64,000 nt of DNA from Cerrena zonata (taxonomy: Eukaryota; Basidiomycota; Agaricomycetes; Polyporales; Cerrenaceae). Numbering within the stretch: the first letter of the stretch is position 1; each line of letters opens with the position of its first letter. Shown here piece by piece: positions 33,606-46,560 of the stretch. Made by a program: the position numbers and the translations under genes. Below the pieces are notes generated by a model. That model had not been told where the DNA came from. It ran no database searches and saw only the letters and a program-made list of their open reading frames with translations. The DNA lies in assembly GCA_038087015.1 (NCBI GenBank), contig JASBNA010000008.1, positions 1 through 64,000 on the forward strand, read 5' to 3'.

Positions 33606-36600
33606 ATGAACCTCCACGACCAATCACACAACAAACGCATCTCGATCGACCAGCTCCTCAATCCCGTCGCTTCTCAGCAGGTTGTTCCTCTCGACCACCG
33701 TTCTGTCTACCCCCCGAATCAGCTCCCAAATATGCCTCCCTTAAATGTCGCGTATTTTCTCCCAAATCATCAGCACGTCTCTGCCCGGCCCTCACATCCA
33801 CCCTCCATGCGGGAGCCAGGCTCCTTCGGACTTTCTGACGCAAGTTGGGATCAGAGTGCCGAAGAACGAGTATCACCAAGACACCATGAGCTTGATTCCT
33901 CCGCTTCCTGCAGATCCCGGCCTGCAGGTCCTTCATCTGTCCATTCCCACCCATCTTATACTAAGCAGAGGCAACTCAGGCAGGGGGAATCTCGGCCTAA
34001 ACAGCCCCCTGAATATCCTGGATTGAATTTGAATATGCAGCAGCTGTGGTCTCCTTCACAGGATCCTCCTCCCATCCAGTATAATGGTCATATTGTCGCC
34101 ACGCCATCGTATTCTTTTGAACAAAGAAATAGTGGTGAGTCGGGCTCCGCCCCGATGAGTAGCACATGGCAATTCAACGCCTACACCATACTAGACTCTT
34201 CTGATGACTTGTACAAGAGTTCGTCTAACTTCGTGCCCCTACTTCCGCAAGGTTTGGTTGACACAGCTTCGTTAGGTTATCCTCCGCAATATGATCATCC
34301 CGGATACTTCCCGCAAGGATTCCCGAGTGATTATCTCCCAGTCTTAACGGCAAATCCGAATTGTGTGGCTCCAACTCATTTCTAATCAGTTTTCCAGACC
34401 GCTAAAAGCGCTTCTTTTTCTGAACTGCAGTGCATGACCCTTTACCTCCGCATCCCGTAATGCCACAAGCACAGCAGCGTGGCCAACTTGCTCCTCCTAA
34501 TGTTTACTATGGCCCTCCCACTATCGCTTATGTAGCGCTTCAGCCGAGCGCACCTGCCCCTGCCCCAAAGCGATCACTGCAGTCGTCTCTGGAAGAGGAG
34601 CTCATACCAAAGAAAAAATCTAGAGCAAAAAAGAGTAATGTGGAAATTCCCGGTAAGGTTTCGCATTGAGGTAATGATTCTTCCGAGCTAGTCTTATTTC
34701 CATTTCAGCATCACTGCGGAGGTACAATGCGGAGAAACGTAATGGGGCGGCTCAAATCACTCCACAAAATGGTGCAGTGGGGTTTTATACTATTGCAATT
34801 ACTATTTATGATGCTTATCCAGCTGACGTGTGATAGCTCCTAGCTCTATGGTTTCTTCCAAGCCTGCAACAGGGGAGAACGCCACTGATGCGGCATTTGA
34901 AGGTCAGCTCATTCCCTATCGAAATCAACCGGTCTTATTTTTAGTGCCTTCTTTTTAGGCGTTTCTGCTGGAGAGGGGATGCCAAAACTTCATCCTGAAT
35001 TACAATTTGCTAGGTGCATGTCCAATCGGCATCGTTCGGAAGACTTTCCCAGATGTGTGTCGTGCACGCGGAGATGGGCTGGCGATATTTGTCGGTTCCA
35101 AGGTATCAGATTCTTCCTCAGAGATGAGCATCGGAATATTCTTGGTATTAGCTTCGTCGGGAGTCAGAAAGCTGATAGTCCTTTGATGAGCTTCCCACTG
35201 CAATGGAACATCCCGCTGCACAAATCGCATATGCTACGCGTCAAGGTATGCATGCAATTATGTCATCCTCGCTTAATCTGCACTAGACCATACGCGTTTC
35301 CATAGCATACTGTCGCTAAAGCTCTGCTACCGATACTTCGGGTAGAACGTGAACATCTAAAGAGACCAGAAGTTATCCATCGACCCCGAGAGAGTCAAGT
35401 CAGAGCCACGTGTGGTCAGTGAATCTTTTTTTCCATTTCAAACCTTCGTGGCATTCATCATTTGGCGAATTCTACTATTGTCTTTCGTGCGTGCTGCCAC
35501 TAGATACATGCATGACCTCTACTTTCTCGTGCACCTGGATGTGTCGCAACTGCGGCCGAGAAGCGTGTTCGGAATGTTTCGAACAGGTTAACAAACTCAC
35601 AGGCGCGAACGACGCGGAAAGTGTTACTCTTCAAGCGAAGAGGAAGAACCACGCACGTATCAATCCCTTCTTCCTGTCATGCACTCGACGGAGTGAGCAT
35701 CGGGCGAGAGATTTTTCGCCAATGTCGAGGTTCAGCATAGACGAGCTGTCACAAGCTATTGCCGAAATGGAGGCATTACTTGCTAATGGTGAACCTGCTG
35801 CTATCGGACCGCCGATAACCGTCAATAATACAGACATAACTCTTGGACAAATCTCAGAGGTTCCGAATGAGCCTAACGACCAAAACAGTGGTAGTTCTTT
35901 GTCTTCAACTGCAACACTTTCGACAGCTACATCGAATCCTCTACCCTACGATGTACCTGTTCCCACTCATCCTGTTCAGGTCTTTGAAGATTCAATTCTC
36001 ACAGATGTCGTTTTCCATAAAGCCTGGATCAAAGGCGAGCCTCTGGTTGTCACCGGACTGCTTCACAAATTCCAACTTCAATGGACACCTGAGTACTTCA
36101 GGACGAAATATGGTAACCAGAATTGTCTAATTCTTGAATGTCAATCAGAGCAGAACAAACGGGTTACTGTTGGTGAAAGTTTCTCATGGTTTGGAAACTA
36201 CGAAGGTCGAAAGAGCTGCTGGAAACTCAAGGTATACCTTTAATGTTCTCTTGTCGAGATGTAAACTCTTATGTCGATATGGCCACAGAATTGGCCGCTA
36301 TCAACAGACTTCAAGACGGCATTCCCCGAACTCTATGCTGATTTCCACAGGGCCGTCCCAGTGCCCAACTACGTCAGACGTGACGGGGTGCTCAACATTG
36401 CTTCACACTTTCCCAGTAATACAGTTGCTCCTGATCTAGGTATATATGTTCCTTGTCTAACTAAAAGACGCTCAAGTCATGGTTAGCTGTAGGGCCGAAG
36501 ATGTATAACGCGATGGCCTCGTACGAGTCTCAAGGTAGCAAGGGGACTGCACGACTCCACATGGACATGGCGGACGCTATCAGCATCATGACCTACTCCT

Positions 36601-37137
36601 CTGAAACTCCTACAGGTCAACCGGGCTGTGCTGCGTGGGATTTATATAAGGCAGAAGACACTCAGAAACTAAGACAATTTTTGAGAAAGGAGTTCAAAGG
36701 CCAATACCAACATGATCCCATCCATTCCCAGCAGTTCTATATGAGCTCCGACCTTCGTCAGAAACTTTACAGCGATTATGGGGTAAAGAGCTTTCGAATC
36801 TACCAGAAGCCCGGAGAGGCGGTGTTCATCCCTGCCGGGTGTGCTCACCAGGTACGTTTTTTTATTTACCCAGCTTGCATTGGAGTCGAACGTTGCTAAT
36901 GTGACCTCTATTCGTCTTCTCAAGGTATGCAACCGGTCAGATTCCATCAAAGTGGCTTGCAACTTCGTTAGCCCAGAGAACATAGGCCGTTGCGAGATGC
37001 TGACGAGAGAATTCAGGGAGCAAAATCAGTCTATGGCTTGGAAGGAAGACATTCTCCAGCTGAGAAGTATGATGTGGTTCTCTTGGTTATCATGCGTTCG
37101 TCAAGAAAAGGAGGAACAGGGACATTCGGATAGCTAA
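33606..37137 (+). CDS. KDM3/JHDM2-type JmjC histone demethylase
   Basis: Ten exons (33606-34362, 34431-34652, 34709-34771, 34837-34902, 34959-35245, 35306-35414, 35504-36231, 36289-36439, 36493-36851, 36925-37137) splice in phase to 984 residues. The N-terminal ~330 residues are Pro/Gln/Ser-rich with a basic KKKSRAKK patch. Cysteine-rich zinc fingers follow: CVSCTRRWAGDICRF near residue 400 and CDTC...CTWMCRNCGREACSEC near 500. The C-terminal JmjC domain shows the iron ligands in ARLHMDMADA (His-x-Asp) and GCAHQV (distal His). Family members remove methyl groups from H3K9 using Fe(II) and 2-oxoglutarate in the nucleus. All key residues are present, so activity is plausible. Confidence 0.93.
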
Positions 37138-37382
37138 TGTCTCCCCAGTTGAGGGTTCAACGTTCAGGAGTGATCGGCTGCGGATACACTTCACTTCATC
37201 TCGTTCTTGGAACGATTATTTGGTACAGAATTAATCTCACCACTCTGAGCATTTATCGTACATGCGGTATCATTAAATAATCCCATAACCCTCGCATGCT
37301 CACCAACCTACTGAGATTAATTAGCGTCTCTACTTCAATTCAAGAAATGATTATCGGGTCTTTATATTTACCTACATGCCAC

Positions 37383-38370
37383 CGACTGACCGGCATTGAC
37401 CGGGTGCCAAAAGAGGTCCCACGCACTGGCCACCTCGCAAACTGGTATATGTATGGCCCGGCGTCTGTACTTTTTTCTTCCTTTCTTCCTTCCTCATTCC
37501 AACTTCCAAGTTGGATAACATTGGGTTCGCGTCAGGAATCACGCACGTCGGAGGTTTCCTCACGTAGTGTAGATTGCTCGTCGCACACTTTCCTGGTGAT
37601 CACGCACGTCGGAGGTGTCCTCACGTAGTGTAGATCGCTCACCATACTTTTCAGCACCGAGACAGGAATCATGCATGGCGGAGGTCTCCTCACGTAGTGT
37701 AGATTGTTTAGAACGGTGACTATCTCCAGCTATATATGTAACTGCTTGACCTGAAATGACGCGTAGGAGGAGAATGCTCCCCTAACCAATACCTCGACTG
37801 TGGAGAACGTATCCGATAACATTCCTCCGCCCCGTCTCTCGTCCATCTAATTTTTATGACTCCGTCCGACCCCCAGTAAACATCGCTCGGTGTCTCCACG
37901 CGTCTCCGCTTCTTTCCTTTCCTCTTTTCCATCCTCGGTATTGCCCGGTATGTTTTTGTGTGTATGTATGTATGTATGTATGTCTATGTCGTTTGTATAC
38001 CAGTCGGATCCCTTTTTGAGAGTACAAGAAGAACATGCGTTGACTTTCGTCGTCGCGGTCCTTCCGTTGAGAGAATACGATGCTCCTTACGTCTTAAGGT
38101 TTGGGAACCATATCGGACGTCAAACCGTTTCTCTGGGAGATTAATCGAGGATGGTATTGTTATTTGTCTGGACGAGGCTACACGCTGACTACATTCCTTT
38201 TGTCTTAAGGTTTAGGAACCACCGATATGATATCGCGAGCGAGAATTACAGTGTGGAGTGGACGTCAACGTTTCAACCCGTTACCACCCAGCACACGTCG
38301 ATTGTTGTTCCATAGCGGTGGCCCGACCTCCTTATCGCCGTCGCCATTGTATCGTCTGCGTTGCCAATGA
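37383..38370 (+). mobile_element. Repeat A, copy A3 (alternative 3' end)
   Basis: Matches A1 from the gactgaccggcattg segment through the rapid (TATG)n and 'cttaaggtttgg' parts, with three 61-bp units. After 'ttatcgccgtc' (38341) it diverges from A1 and instead continues 'gccattgta..g.ctgcgttgccaat'. That alternative end is shared, inverted, with 62050-62110. So two 3' modules exist in the family. It lies 245 bp downstream of the KDM3-like stop. Confidence 0.7.
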
Positions 38371-38707
38371 GCAGACGAGAGACAAAGCGTCCTGTTTCCA
38401 AATGGGATTACACGCTTTTGTCTTGAAGGTTCTGGAAACAGACCAGCCATTGGGTTGTTCGGAATGATCATCCTTTTTTTAAGGCCTTTTATGACAGGGA
38501 ATGTGTCATTTCCGTAGCTAGGAAACGTGTATGACATGTGAACAGCGACTTTCTTTTTGTGAGTCAAAACCTTAGCGTTGTCCTTCGACGATTTTTTGTT
38601 CATTATTTGTTTCTATATATGCGATGCACTTCGGTCTTTACAGCTATGAGGCTAGCTATATATATAACTTGGTTAAAGGCTTCCACTAATACAGATTCTC
38701 ACTCACT

Positions 38708-39446
38708 ATGCCTCGCGACAACACAATCTTATACGGCCGTGCCTACAGGCAGTTCTGCCCTCTCACACTGTACACCACCTTTGACGAAGAGATGCTCCTT
38801 ACATGTCCACCTCTTACCCTCTTTCGTGTATTTGATATCAAGGTAGCAGCCTCTCGCCGTGCAGACCGTGGCAGTACACCTACGTCAGGTCCTTCCGCTA
38901 TACCCAAGCCTTCCTCTACGCCTATCCCAAAGCCTCCTGGTGAGGTTGCTCGTCCCAAGCGAGGAGGATACAATCTTGAGCAAGCTATCCAACTTCCTTC
39001 GAAGGAGGACTATGACTCCATTCGGGTAAATGTCATTTACCCTCTCTCTCTCCTGACTTGAACTTATGATACCCAGATTACTGCCAAGAAAATCGCTACG
39101 GAAGTCCTCGACTCAACTAAGCGTTTTCTTTCTCAACATATCGATGTGAAGAACCAGGCTGTAGCCATGGTAAGTCTTCTGTCTGCTCAAACTTCCGTAT
39201 ATTCTGACACGCTCTGATATACATTAGTTGGAAAGTGCCCATCCAGTGCTCGAGGCCTACCAAGATCACTGGGCCGCCATGGACTTTCTGAAGATGTGCC
39301 AGGACAATATCGCCTCAAGGACAAAGGGCGTGGATACCCCCGGCATATATGCCTTGGGTGGCAGAGTCCAGCTCAAGCCTGTGGCAAATCCTGATAGGAA
39401 AGGCAAACAACGGGCGACAAGGAGCAGTTCGAGCACATCTGCCTGA
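38708..39446 (+). CDS. Hypothetical protein, three exons
   Basis: Exons 38708-39025, 39077-39169 and 39228-39446 splice in phase to 209 residues. The N-terminus (TILYGRAYRQFCPLTLYTTFDEE) is followed by a Pro/Ser/Thr-rich linker (residues 60-90). Two predicted helices follow around ITAKKIATEVLDSTKRFL and HPVLEAYQDHWAAMDFL. No domain is recognised. The three in-phase introns make it a credible gene. A tRNA-like sequence directly follows the stop. Confidence 0.6.
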
Positions 39447-39449
39447 CTT

Positions 39450-39540
39450 GGTAGGGTTGCAGGTTCGATCCCCGACCGAGCCCTAGTACCCTGTCTTGGG
39501 AGATTTTCTCGGTTCAATACACAAATATAGCTCAATCATC
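39450..39540 (+). repeat. tRNA-derived (B-box) fragment, possible SINE remnant
   Basis: Sequence 39450-39486 reads like the T-arm and acceptor end of a tRNA, with a perfect B-box (GGTTCGATCCC at 39462-39472). No matching 5' acceptor strand or A-box is found in the preceding 90 bp, so it is not an intact tRNA gene. It lies immediately after the stop of the 209-residue gene. Confidence 0.4.
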
Positions 39541-39645
39541 ATCCTTCTAGTGTTTATCGTTGTATTGGTAGATATGAATGTCTATTTGTTGGATTGTGGA
39601 TGTGATCTCTCGTGCCCACCAAGAGTCGCCAGGACCGCCTCGCCT

Positions 39646-39930
39646 TTACAATTTACATGAGAGAATGAGGCAGAGATTGGAATGGAGTGAGGAACCGGCC
39701 AATTGGTTTACATCGCCAGTTGTGCAGTTGTAAAGTTCCAAGTCTCGACGTAGACGAGTTGTCGCTCCTTTCGCGGCGCGACGACGATGTTTCTTGGGCA
39801 TAGTTGATCTCTCATCGTCCGAGGGTAGAATGATAACCTCGTCATCTTGGGCAAAACTCACATGAGAGTTGGAGCGAGTGGGTTGTACTAGGGATTGACA
39901 GGAACCGGAACGGAACTGCCTATGCGACAT
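39646..39930 (-). CDS. Small hypothetical basic protein
   Basis: A 94-codon frame whose centre reads VIILPSDDERSTMPKKHRRRAAKG, an acidic then strongly basic patch resembling a nuclear localisation signal. No domain was seen. It stands alone between plus-strand genes. The composition favours a real short gene, but a chance frame cannot be excluded. Confidence 0.35.
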   Translation of the reverse strand: MSHRQFRSGSCQSLVQPTRSNSHVSFAQDDEVIILPSDDERSTMPKKHRRRAAKGATTRLRRDLELYNCTTGDVNQLAGSSLHSNLCLILSCKL

Positions 39931-40859
39931 GTCGAATATGAGTTCAAACCGAATTAAAACTCAGGAAGGATCACAGAACAATATGTAGCTATGTTTACGA
40001 GGATAATAGTGTAGCGGTTTTGAGTTAGTTTACCTAGGTCAAAGTTCAGCATGTACATGTACATGTACATGCTTTCGATTTCTAGCCTCGGCACGACCCG
40101 AACGTCTCTTTTTGGAAAGCAGTTTGCATCGCGTTAGCAACTTGTACCCGACACGAACCACAACGTAGGCAATTAATATAGATTTAAACACTATACATAG
40201 CCCTCGCATTCTCCCTAGACACTATCATTACTCATTCCGCATCCTAGACACTATCAACCCTATCTACATTAACAAGATTTCCTAATCAATTCGGTGTATA
40301 GTTTGAATGCAACAAACAACAGCCTTGACACTCGCCAGTCCAATCAAGTTTTGATAGCCGATTACGAAGGTAGGAGAGAAGTCGATCTGATCTGAGCGTA
40401 TAAACTTGCAAATGTCACCCTGTGGACAAGGCATAGCTACTGAAGAGAACGGTCAGATTGTATGTTTCGGTGAGGAAATTACACAATCACGTACTGCGGG
40501 GGCGTTGGATGTTCATCATGGGAGATACAACAAGATCCCCAGGGTGAGATTTCAAATAGACACTCGGTCGGTGCGAAATTGTCGGAGCCTTCCCCCAGGG
40601 GATGAAGCTACCCATGGCGTAAGGAGAGGCAATGAATATCAGGCGATTGGCTGGCACAGAAACCTCATGTTGGAGCCGACCAGCGTTCTCGTCAGAAGCT
40701 CAAGGGACTCCTCTCGACCGTAAGATATCGGCCGCTTAACCCCCTATAGTACAGTGGGCGTTCAATTCATAAATTGGCAAAAACAAATTTGGTACTCCAC
40801 GACCCTTTAGAGGATTGGAAGTGGGTATATATAGAGTGAGGACTGGCTGATTTCGATGC
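39931..40859. other. Intergenic region with a 24-bp perfect palindrome
   Basis: No convincing gene; a 105-codon frame at 40406-40723 has no motif. At 40049-40072 GC-(ATGTAC)n-ATGC forms a perfect 24-bp palindrome, effectively a (CATGTA)n microsatellite. Confidence 0.5.
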
Positions 40860-42182
40860 ATGATGGTCGACCCTACTGCTCAACAACCGGTCCTGCCTCC
40901 TGCACCTAATCTACTCACCTCGCTCGCATGGCTTCCCGCCGATCTTGCTGGTCAATATGAGATCGAGAGGTATCTCGTAGCTTGTACCGTAGGGGTATGT
41001 GTGACATGTTGTTGATTAGATGTAAATTCAACTGATCGAAATGCATTCAACCTACGTAGGCATGGCTATGGGACATTCTATTGGGTTTGTCCACCGACAT
41101 CCAGATGTTCCGCAAGAAAAGATTTGGCTTACCCGGTGCAGCCTTCGTCCTATCGAGGTAAGCCGCAACTTTTGTCACACACTAAATGTTCCCCTCACTA
41201 AGGACTATGATAGGATTTTATCGGGCGGTTTCCTCATCGGCATCTTCCTATTTTTGAGTATGTCCTTCTCTGACATTGTCTGATCTCCCTCATACATATC
41301 TAAACCTATTATAGTTGCACCTCTCCGTAACTGCAAGGTCGTTATCAAAGTGGTGACCTCGCTGGTCGCGCTCGCGCTCCCAACTAATTCATTCCTTTTC
41401 TTCCTCAGGGTGCGGGCGGTCTTCTTACAAAGCCCCTACGTCGTATGGGCATTCTTCGCTCTTTGGCTCACAACATTCGCTTCAATCACTTTACCTTTTT
41501 CTTTCGAAGCTATTCAACTCGGCCCTACAAGATGGTGTATCAACTCTGTTGTAAGGGAGTACAGTGCTGCAACCTTTATCACCATCTTTGTCTTCGACAC
41601 TTCTGTCTTCCTCGCCATCTCGTTCAAGATCACCATTCATAGTATGGCGGACGACTTCAGGAGTCGGGTGAATACTTTTACTACCGGTAGAGGGATAGGA
41701 TACATATCCAGAGTTCTCTTGAGGACAGGGCAATTATATTATTTGTAAGTTTCAACCCACACAGTAGTGAGACTAATTATCTAACAACATATAATAGGGC
41801 TACTGTTAGTGTCAACCTTGTTGCCATGACCCTTCTACTGCACCCCTCACTCTCCAAAGTCTACCAGGGAATGTTTACTGTTCCCAGTGTTGCTCTACAA
41901 AATGCAATGGCCTGTCGAGTGTATCGTCTGCTTAAACTTGGTGTTATTTCCGATATTCCTACCAATGTTCCTTACTCCTCTGCATTCCGCAGCGCCAGCC
42001 AAACCCATCTTTCTACTATACAATTCCATGCCATCGATGGTAATCACACTGGTAACCTCGATCCTTACGCCATGGTTGGTAATAACGCTATAAGGATTAC
42101 CTTCCATGATGAAGTCGTGGCCGATCCTGAGGAACTCTCAGATCACAATGCCGGAGTAGGTAAAGTCGAGGATCACCCTTGA
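40860..42182 (+). CDS. Seven-transmembrane-like protein of a fungal multi-copy family
   Basis: Five exons (40860-40994, 41060-41157, 41214-41257, 41315-41744, 41798-42182) splice in phase to 363 residues. Hydrophobic segments alternate with short loops: AWLWDILLGL, ILSGGFLIGIFLFLI, VVTSLVALALPTNSFLFFLRVRAV, YVVWAFFALWLTTFASITL, FITIFVFDTSVFLAISF and ATVSVNLVAMTLLL. Conserved-looking loops include FLRVRAVF, GPTRWCIN and NAMACRVYR. I recall this layout from abundant unnamed membrane proteins of mushroom-forming fungi; receptor-like function is only a guess. The C-terminus (about 65 residues) is cytosolic-like and acidic. Confidence 0.75.
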
Positions 42183-45100
42183 TCAGAGTGCTATGGTAAA
42201 CTATCTGTAGATCAATTTCTGCGCATAAATATATCGATTTTCGGCAGTTTTATTTACAATCCGGGGACACAGCGAGAGTGCTAGAGCATGGATGATAGTA
42301 ACCTCGTGATTGCCCCGATACTTCACTGCCCTGTTTGTACCAGGAGGCAGACGGTTGATCGCCTCGCTTGTCAAGTCTGTTATTTATGGTAAGACATGCA
42401 AAGGCTTGTCGGCTCTTGGATGTGATGCTATTCAGATGGTCTTTATAGCGCAGTATGTGATTTGTCAGTAAAATACTGTCCCTTTCCACAGGACCGAGGC
42501 GAAGCTGTAGAAACGGAAAATGCACCGTGATCAAGATTTGACTGTCAGCATTTCCTTGTGCGAGGGTGACAGAGATAGGTGAGCGAATCGGTGTACACCG
42601 GTGCGCTTCTCTCCGAGCTAGGGAGCATAAGCAGTTACTTCTCGGCTTTCCTCCCTCGTTATAGCAGTGTGCTTAAGGGTAAGTTTGAGCTCAAGGCTAA
42701 GAATCCCCTCTCACCAGCGAATACACCATGGCTACGTCGCCTAGTCTCACTATCTTCAACTCTCCTTTCTCCAACGAGCCATACAGCAAGGTCCATGTTG
42801 ATTTGACACCCATTTTCCTTCATTACATACGTAGAGTTACACTGTACGTTCTATTAATGAGTGCGCAGCTTAGGCAGAGGTATGGGACATGCTGATACAG
42901 TGATAGTGCGAATATAGGATGTATTCCTGCTCACTTCAACGAGCGCGACCAAACCTGATTTGTATGTTTTGTACCTTTTGAATAGAATACTTACAGTGTG
43001 TTGCATATGAGTTGGGACTCTTCGTTTATGACAGCAAATCGTGCACTACCTATATTTAGGCATCGGCTTCAACAATAGGGGTGACTGAGTATGACGACGC
43101 TAGACCATGAAGAGGATTTCGACAACTTTATTCATTTCAGTTCAGGCACGTTAAGAAACGATATGAGAGTGGGATATATCTCATCCGACATTGTTTGAGA
43201 TGCCTCTGCGTTCTCTGCAATCCAAAGACCGCATTTCAAGGTAGTGACATTACCTCAGTGAGCTAAATCGTCCTCTCACTTTCAATCCCCACAAGCAAGG
43301 GATCTAGCCGACGTCCTCGGCGGCATTTACTCTAGTATACAATTTAGGCACACAAGTAATCTAAATGTTGCCGAGCCTATCTTGTTATCCCGGAAAAGCG
43401 CATGTTCACCCTGGTAATATTTGACCTCGAAGCGCGTATTATGCCCGATGCGGTTCCCCTCCTTACTGACAAGGCTTTCATAGTCAACAGGGAAAAGACC
43501 GGAGCCTCTGGCTATGGTAATGTCAAGGATCAAGTTGGTGCCTCTGACGCAGACAACCCAGTCTTCAACCCGGTCTTGTACGATCCAACTGCCCCTGCTG
43601 GTCGTAGGTTCTCTTCGGCGGGAATGCCGACTAGTGACATGCGCCACCAGGTAGAGGACAGGTAATCCATCTGCGTATTCAAGATAACTTTGACATCTTT
43701 CGTACCTTGAGGAATTTGAACTCATAGCTGAGCTTCCTAGTAATTGAGCTACTTGGGGCACCGCAGTCATGTAAGGCGGACTTATCCATTCGACGCTGTA
43801 TTTTGTTCTATATTTCGTTTCTGGATTACTGCTACCTATAGTGAAATCGAGGTCTATCGGCCAGGCCCCGCTTCTATTTATGCTGTAGTGGACAGAATCC
43901 CGAGTAGAGGTCTGAAAGTGATGATTGGGGTTGGGCAAGGAGGGCGCGAAAGGATTCCTTCTACAAAGTGAGGATACCAACGCCTCAGGGTCTGGATAAG
44001 ACAAGAAAAAGATGCCTATCCATCAATGGGATCAATGCCAATAGTCTCGACTCTCGACGCGCAACATCGAGGGATTGAAACTCCAAGCCGCTTATATACG
44101 TTCGTATAAATAAGTAAGGTTTGCTTCATGTTTCCTTGTCTGTGTCGCTTAATTAATCCATACTTTTAAAGTGTGTTGACGAAGAGTCAAGTTGATCAGA
44201 ATGAGCACGACTGATGTTTGGTGCTTTAAATGGACTTAGACTGAGACTGACTCGCATTTTTCTCTTTTTCAATTATGTTTCCCCCTTCATACCACGTTCT
44301 CCTATCCCTCTCTTCTTGTCGTTTTTCAAATTTCACAGTCATATCATATAGCCCACAGTAATAGACCGAATCAACTGGATACAAGACATGGAACATGTCA
44401 CATGTGAGGTATCGACGGACTTTGTAAGTTATTTAATTATCTCTATACTATGCCAAAACCTCTCGCCCTCTTGGTGATATCAAACAGCGACAACCAAGAG
44501 AGAGAAGCAATACAACAGGGGTTGGGAAGCTCGAAAGCGGAGACGATTTGAGGGGTGCAGAAACAAAGCCAGGATCGACAGCAGGATAATCGACAGGGAA
44601 GATGAGGTAGGTGGCGATGGTGGAGGCTAGTGGTGGTCGACCGCGTACGGGTGTCGGGCGAGTTCTTAGTGGAGATCCGCTGGAAGGTCGCGAGAGAGTG
44701 TTACAATGATTCCGATAACTTGGTGATTCCATTAGTTTGTCTCTCATCAGAAGCAAAGGGCGTTGAGATGTACACCAAACAAGTAATAGGACTTGATCCA
44801 GAGGCGAGGTACAGGCGTACAGAGTAAGGACGGCTGAAACGATGATCAAGTTCTAATCGATATTGACACAAACTGTACAACGTACATGGGACCGCGTAAA
44901 TCTCAGCGGAAAGGCTTTTCGATCATGAACAGGCGAATAATTTCTGGATCAATCTTTAAGCATCTAGCCAAAAGCTATAATAGACATGAAAATCATCGGG
45001 GGACAATTTAGTACGGATGGCGACATACCTTAAGACCCTGATGGACACCTGTTGGACGTGAGTGAACATGATTCTTCAATCACTTTGGCAAAACAAAAGA

Positions 45101-46017
45101 ATGCTTCAACGTTCATTCCTTGAACATAGATCATGATTTCGTCTGACAAATGCGTCAAGAAAACAGACGTAGTGTAGGATCCTGGGTAGACAACTCAATC
45201 CAATAGCGGACCTTTGGTGTAGCTAATAACATACCACTAAGGTATGCTGTCTACAAGAATAAGTCGCCTCAGCGTCTTCATTGACTCCTCGACATCGACG
45301 GCAGAAGTCCCAAAGCCGAACGATTTCCCTACTGGGACTCGACTCTGTGAGACTACCACTGTTTTTTTATTTATTAAAAAAACCACGTTTAAAGTCTCCG
45401 AGGGCCTGGCCCTATGTTAGACTAGGAGAGCGCTGTACGGTATGTTATATGATAAGAATAAACATAACTATCTAAGGTATCTATGAGGAAGCCCCGCCAC
45501 AAAAGAAGATACGAAGGTCTATGCAGTGGAGCGAGAACATGATGGTTTCCCGCTGCTTCAGCGATGAGTGGTGTGGTAATTAGAAAGATACTTGTATTCT
45601 ACTACACAAGATAAAGAGAGATGGAGAGTGGGAAAAGTGAGAGAAAGAGAAAAGGTGGGCGAGAAACGGGGATGAGTGTCGAGCACGATTGTTGGTGGGG
45701 TTATAGGCTGTCCGTACTTGTGCACTGAGGAAGCCCTCACATAAATACTCATTTGTACGAGGGACGATGTGTGAGACTTTCCGCAAAGAGATACTCGATC
45801 TGCGGAGGGAGAGAGAAAGCCCGCGGAGAGACTGGTGTTCGTAAGATGGAGGGATCTAGCATAGACGGATAGCGGGGCGTTAATGAAGTTCCGCGATGTG
45901 GAGTGCGACTTTCCTTATATCTTCTTGTACTGCATGGATTTCCCTAGCAATGGAACTGAGGTGTGGAATGACAACAATGATGGTGCATGTACACTGGTGC
46001 CGGCGGAGTGAGCGGTT

Positions 46018-46034
46018 GGGGGGGGGGGGGGGGG
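46018..46034 (+). repeat. Poly-G run of 17
   Basis: Seventeen consecutive G residues. It could form a G-quadruplex and is prone to length error in sequencing. Confidence 0.9.
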
Positions 46035-46510
46035 TTCGTATGTTTTAGTTGCGCATATGCATGCAGTGTATCTATAATAGAGGATTTACGGGTGGCAGTG
46101 ATCGGCTGGTAGGTCAGCCAGAGGAGGACGGAATAAGACAATCTATGGTTGGTCAGGCTGATACGTCAATAAGGATAGCTGCATGTAGAAATCTCGCAGC
46201 CGTCTCAGCAGAGTTAATAGCTGGAGACTTCTCTAGATCCATGAAATGATCTTCGGGGGGATTTGGCAGGACTTTCTGGACGTCTGTGTTCCTCGAGCTT
46301 CTCATCGTTGTGTTGGATGCTGGGGTTTGCGTTGATCGGCGCGAGGATGGTGTTGACGATTCTGACATTTTGGTTGCAGTTGCTTTCACTTCTCAAGTAG
46401 TACAACGATTAACGATTGAGCTTTGTAGAAACCCAGGTACGTTTTGTGGTATAATCCGCACATTCGCTGGCACACGCCGGTGTAGCAAGCGTGGGAAAGT
46501 GCGAGCAGGT

Positions 46511-46560
46511 GGGAGGAGGAGGAGGAGGAGGAGGAGGAGGAGGAGGAGGAGGAGGAGGAG
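46511..46560 (+). repeat. (GGA)n microsatellite
   Basis: About sixteen GGA/AGG trinucleotides in a row. A plus-strand frame through it yields polyarginine, which is an artefact of the repeat. Confidence 0.95.

Noticed and set aside
39450..39490. tRNA gene
   Set aside because: Only the 3' half (B-box and T-arm) is present; no A-box or matching 5' acceptor strand.
43327..44004. 225-codon minus-strand frame
   Set aside because: Opposed by an equally plausible plus-strand frame, with no recognised domain or consistent splice structure on either strand.
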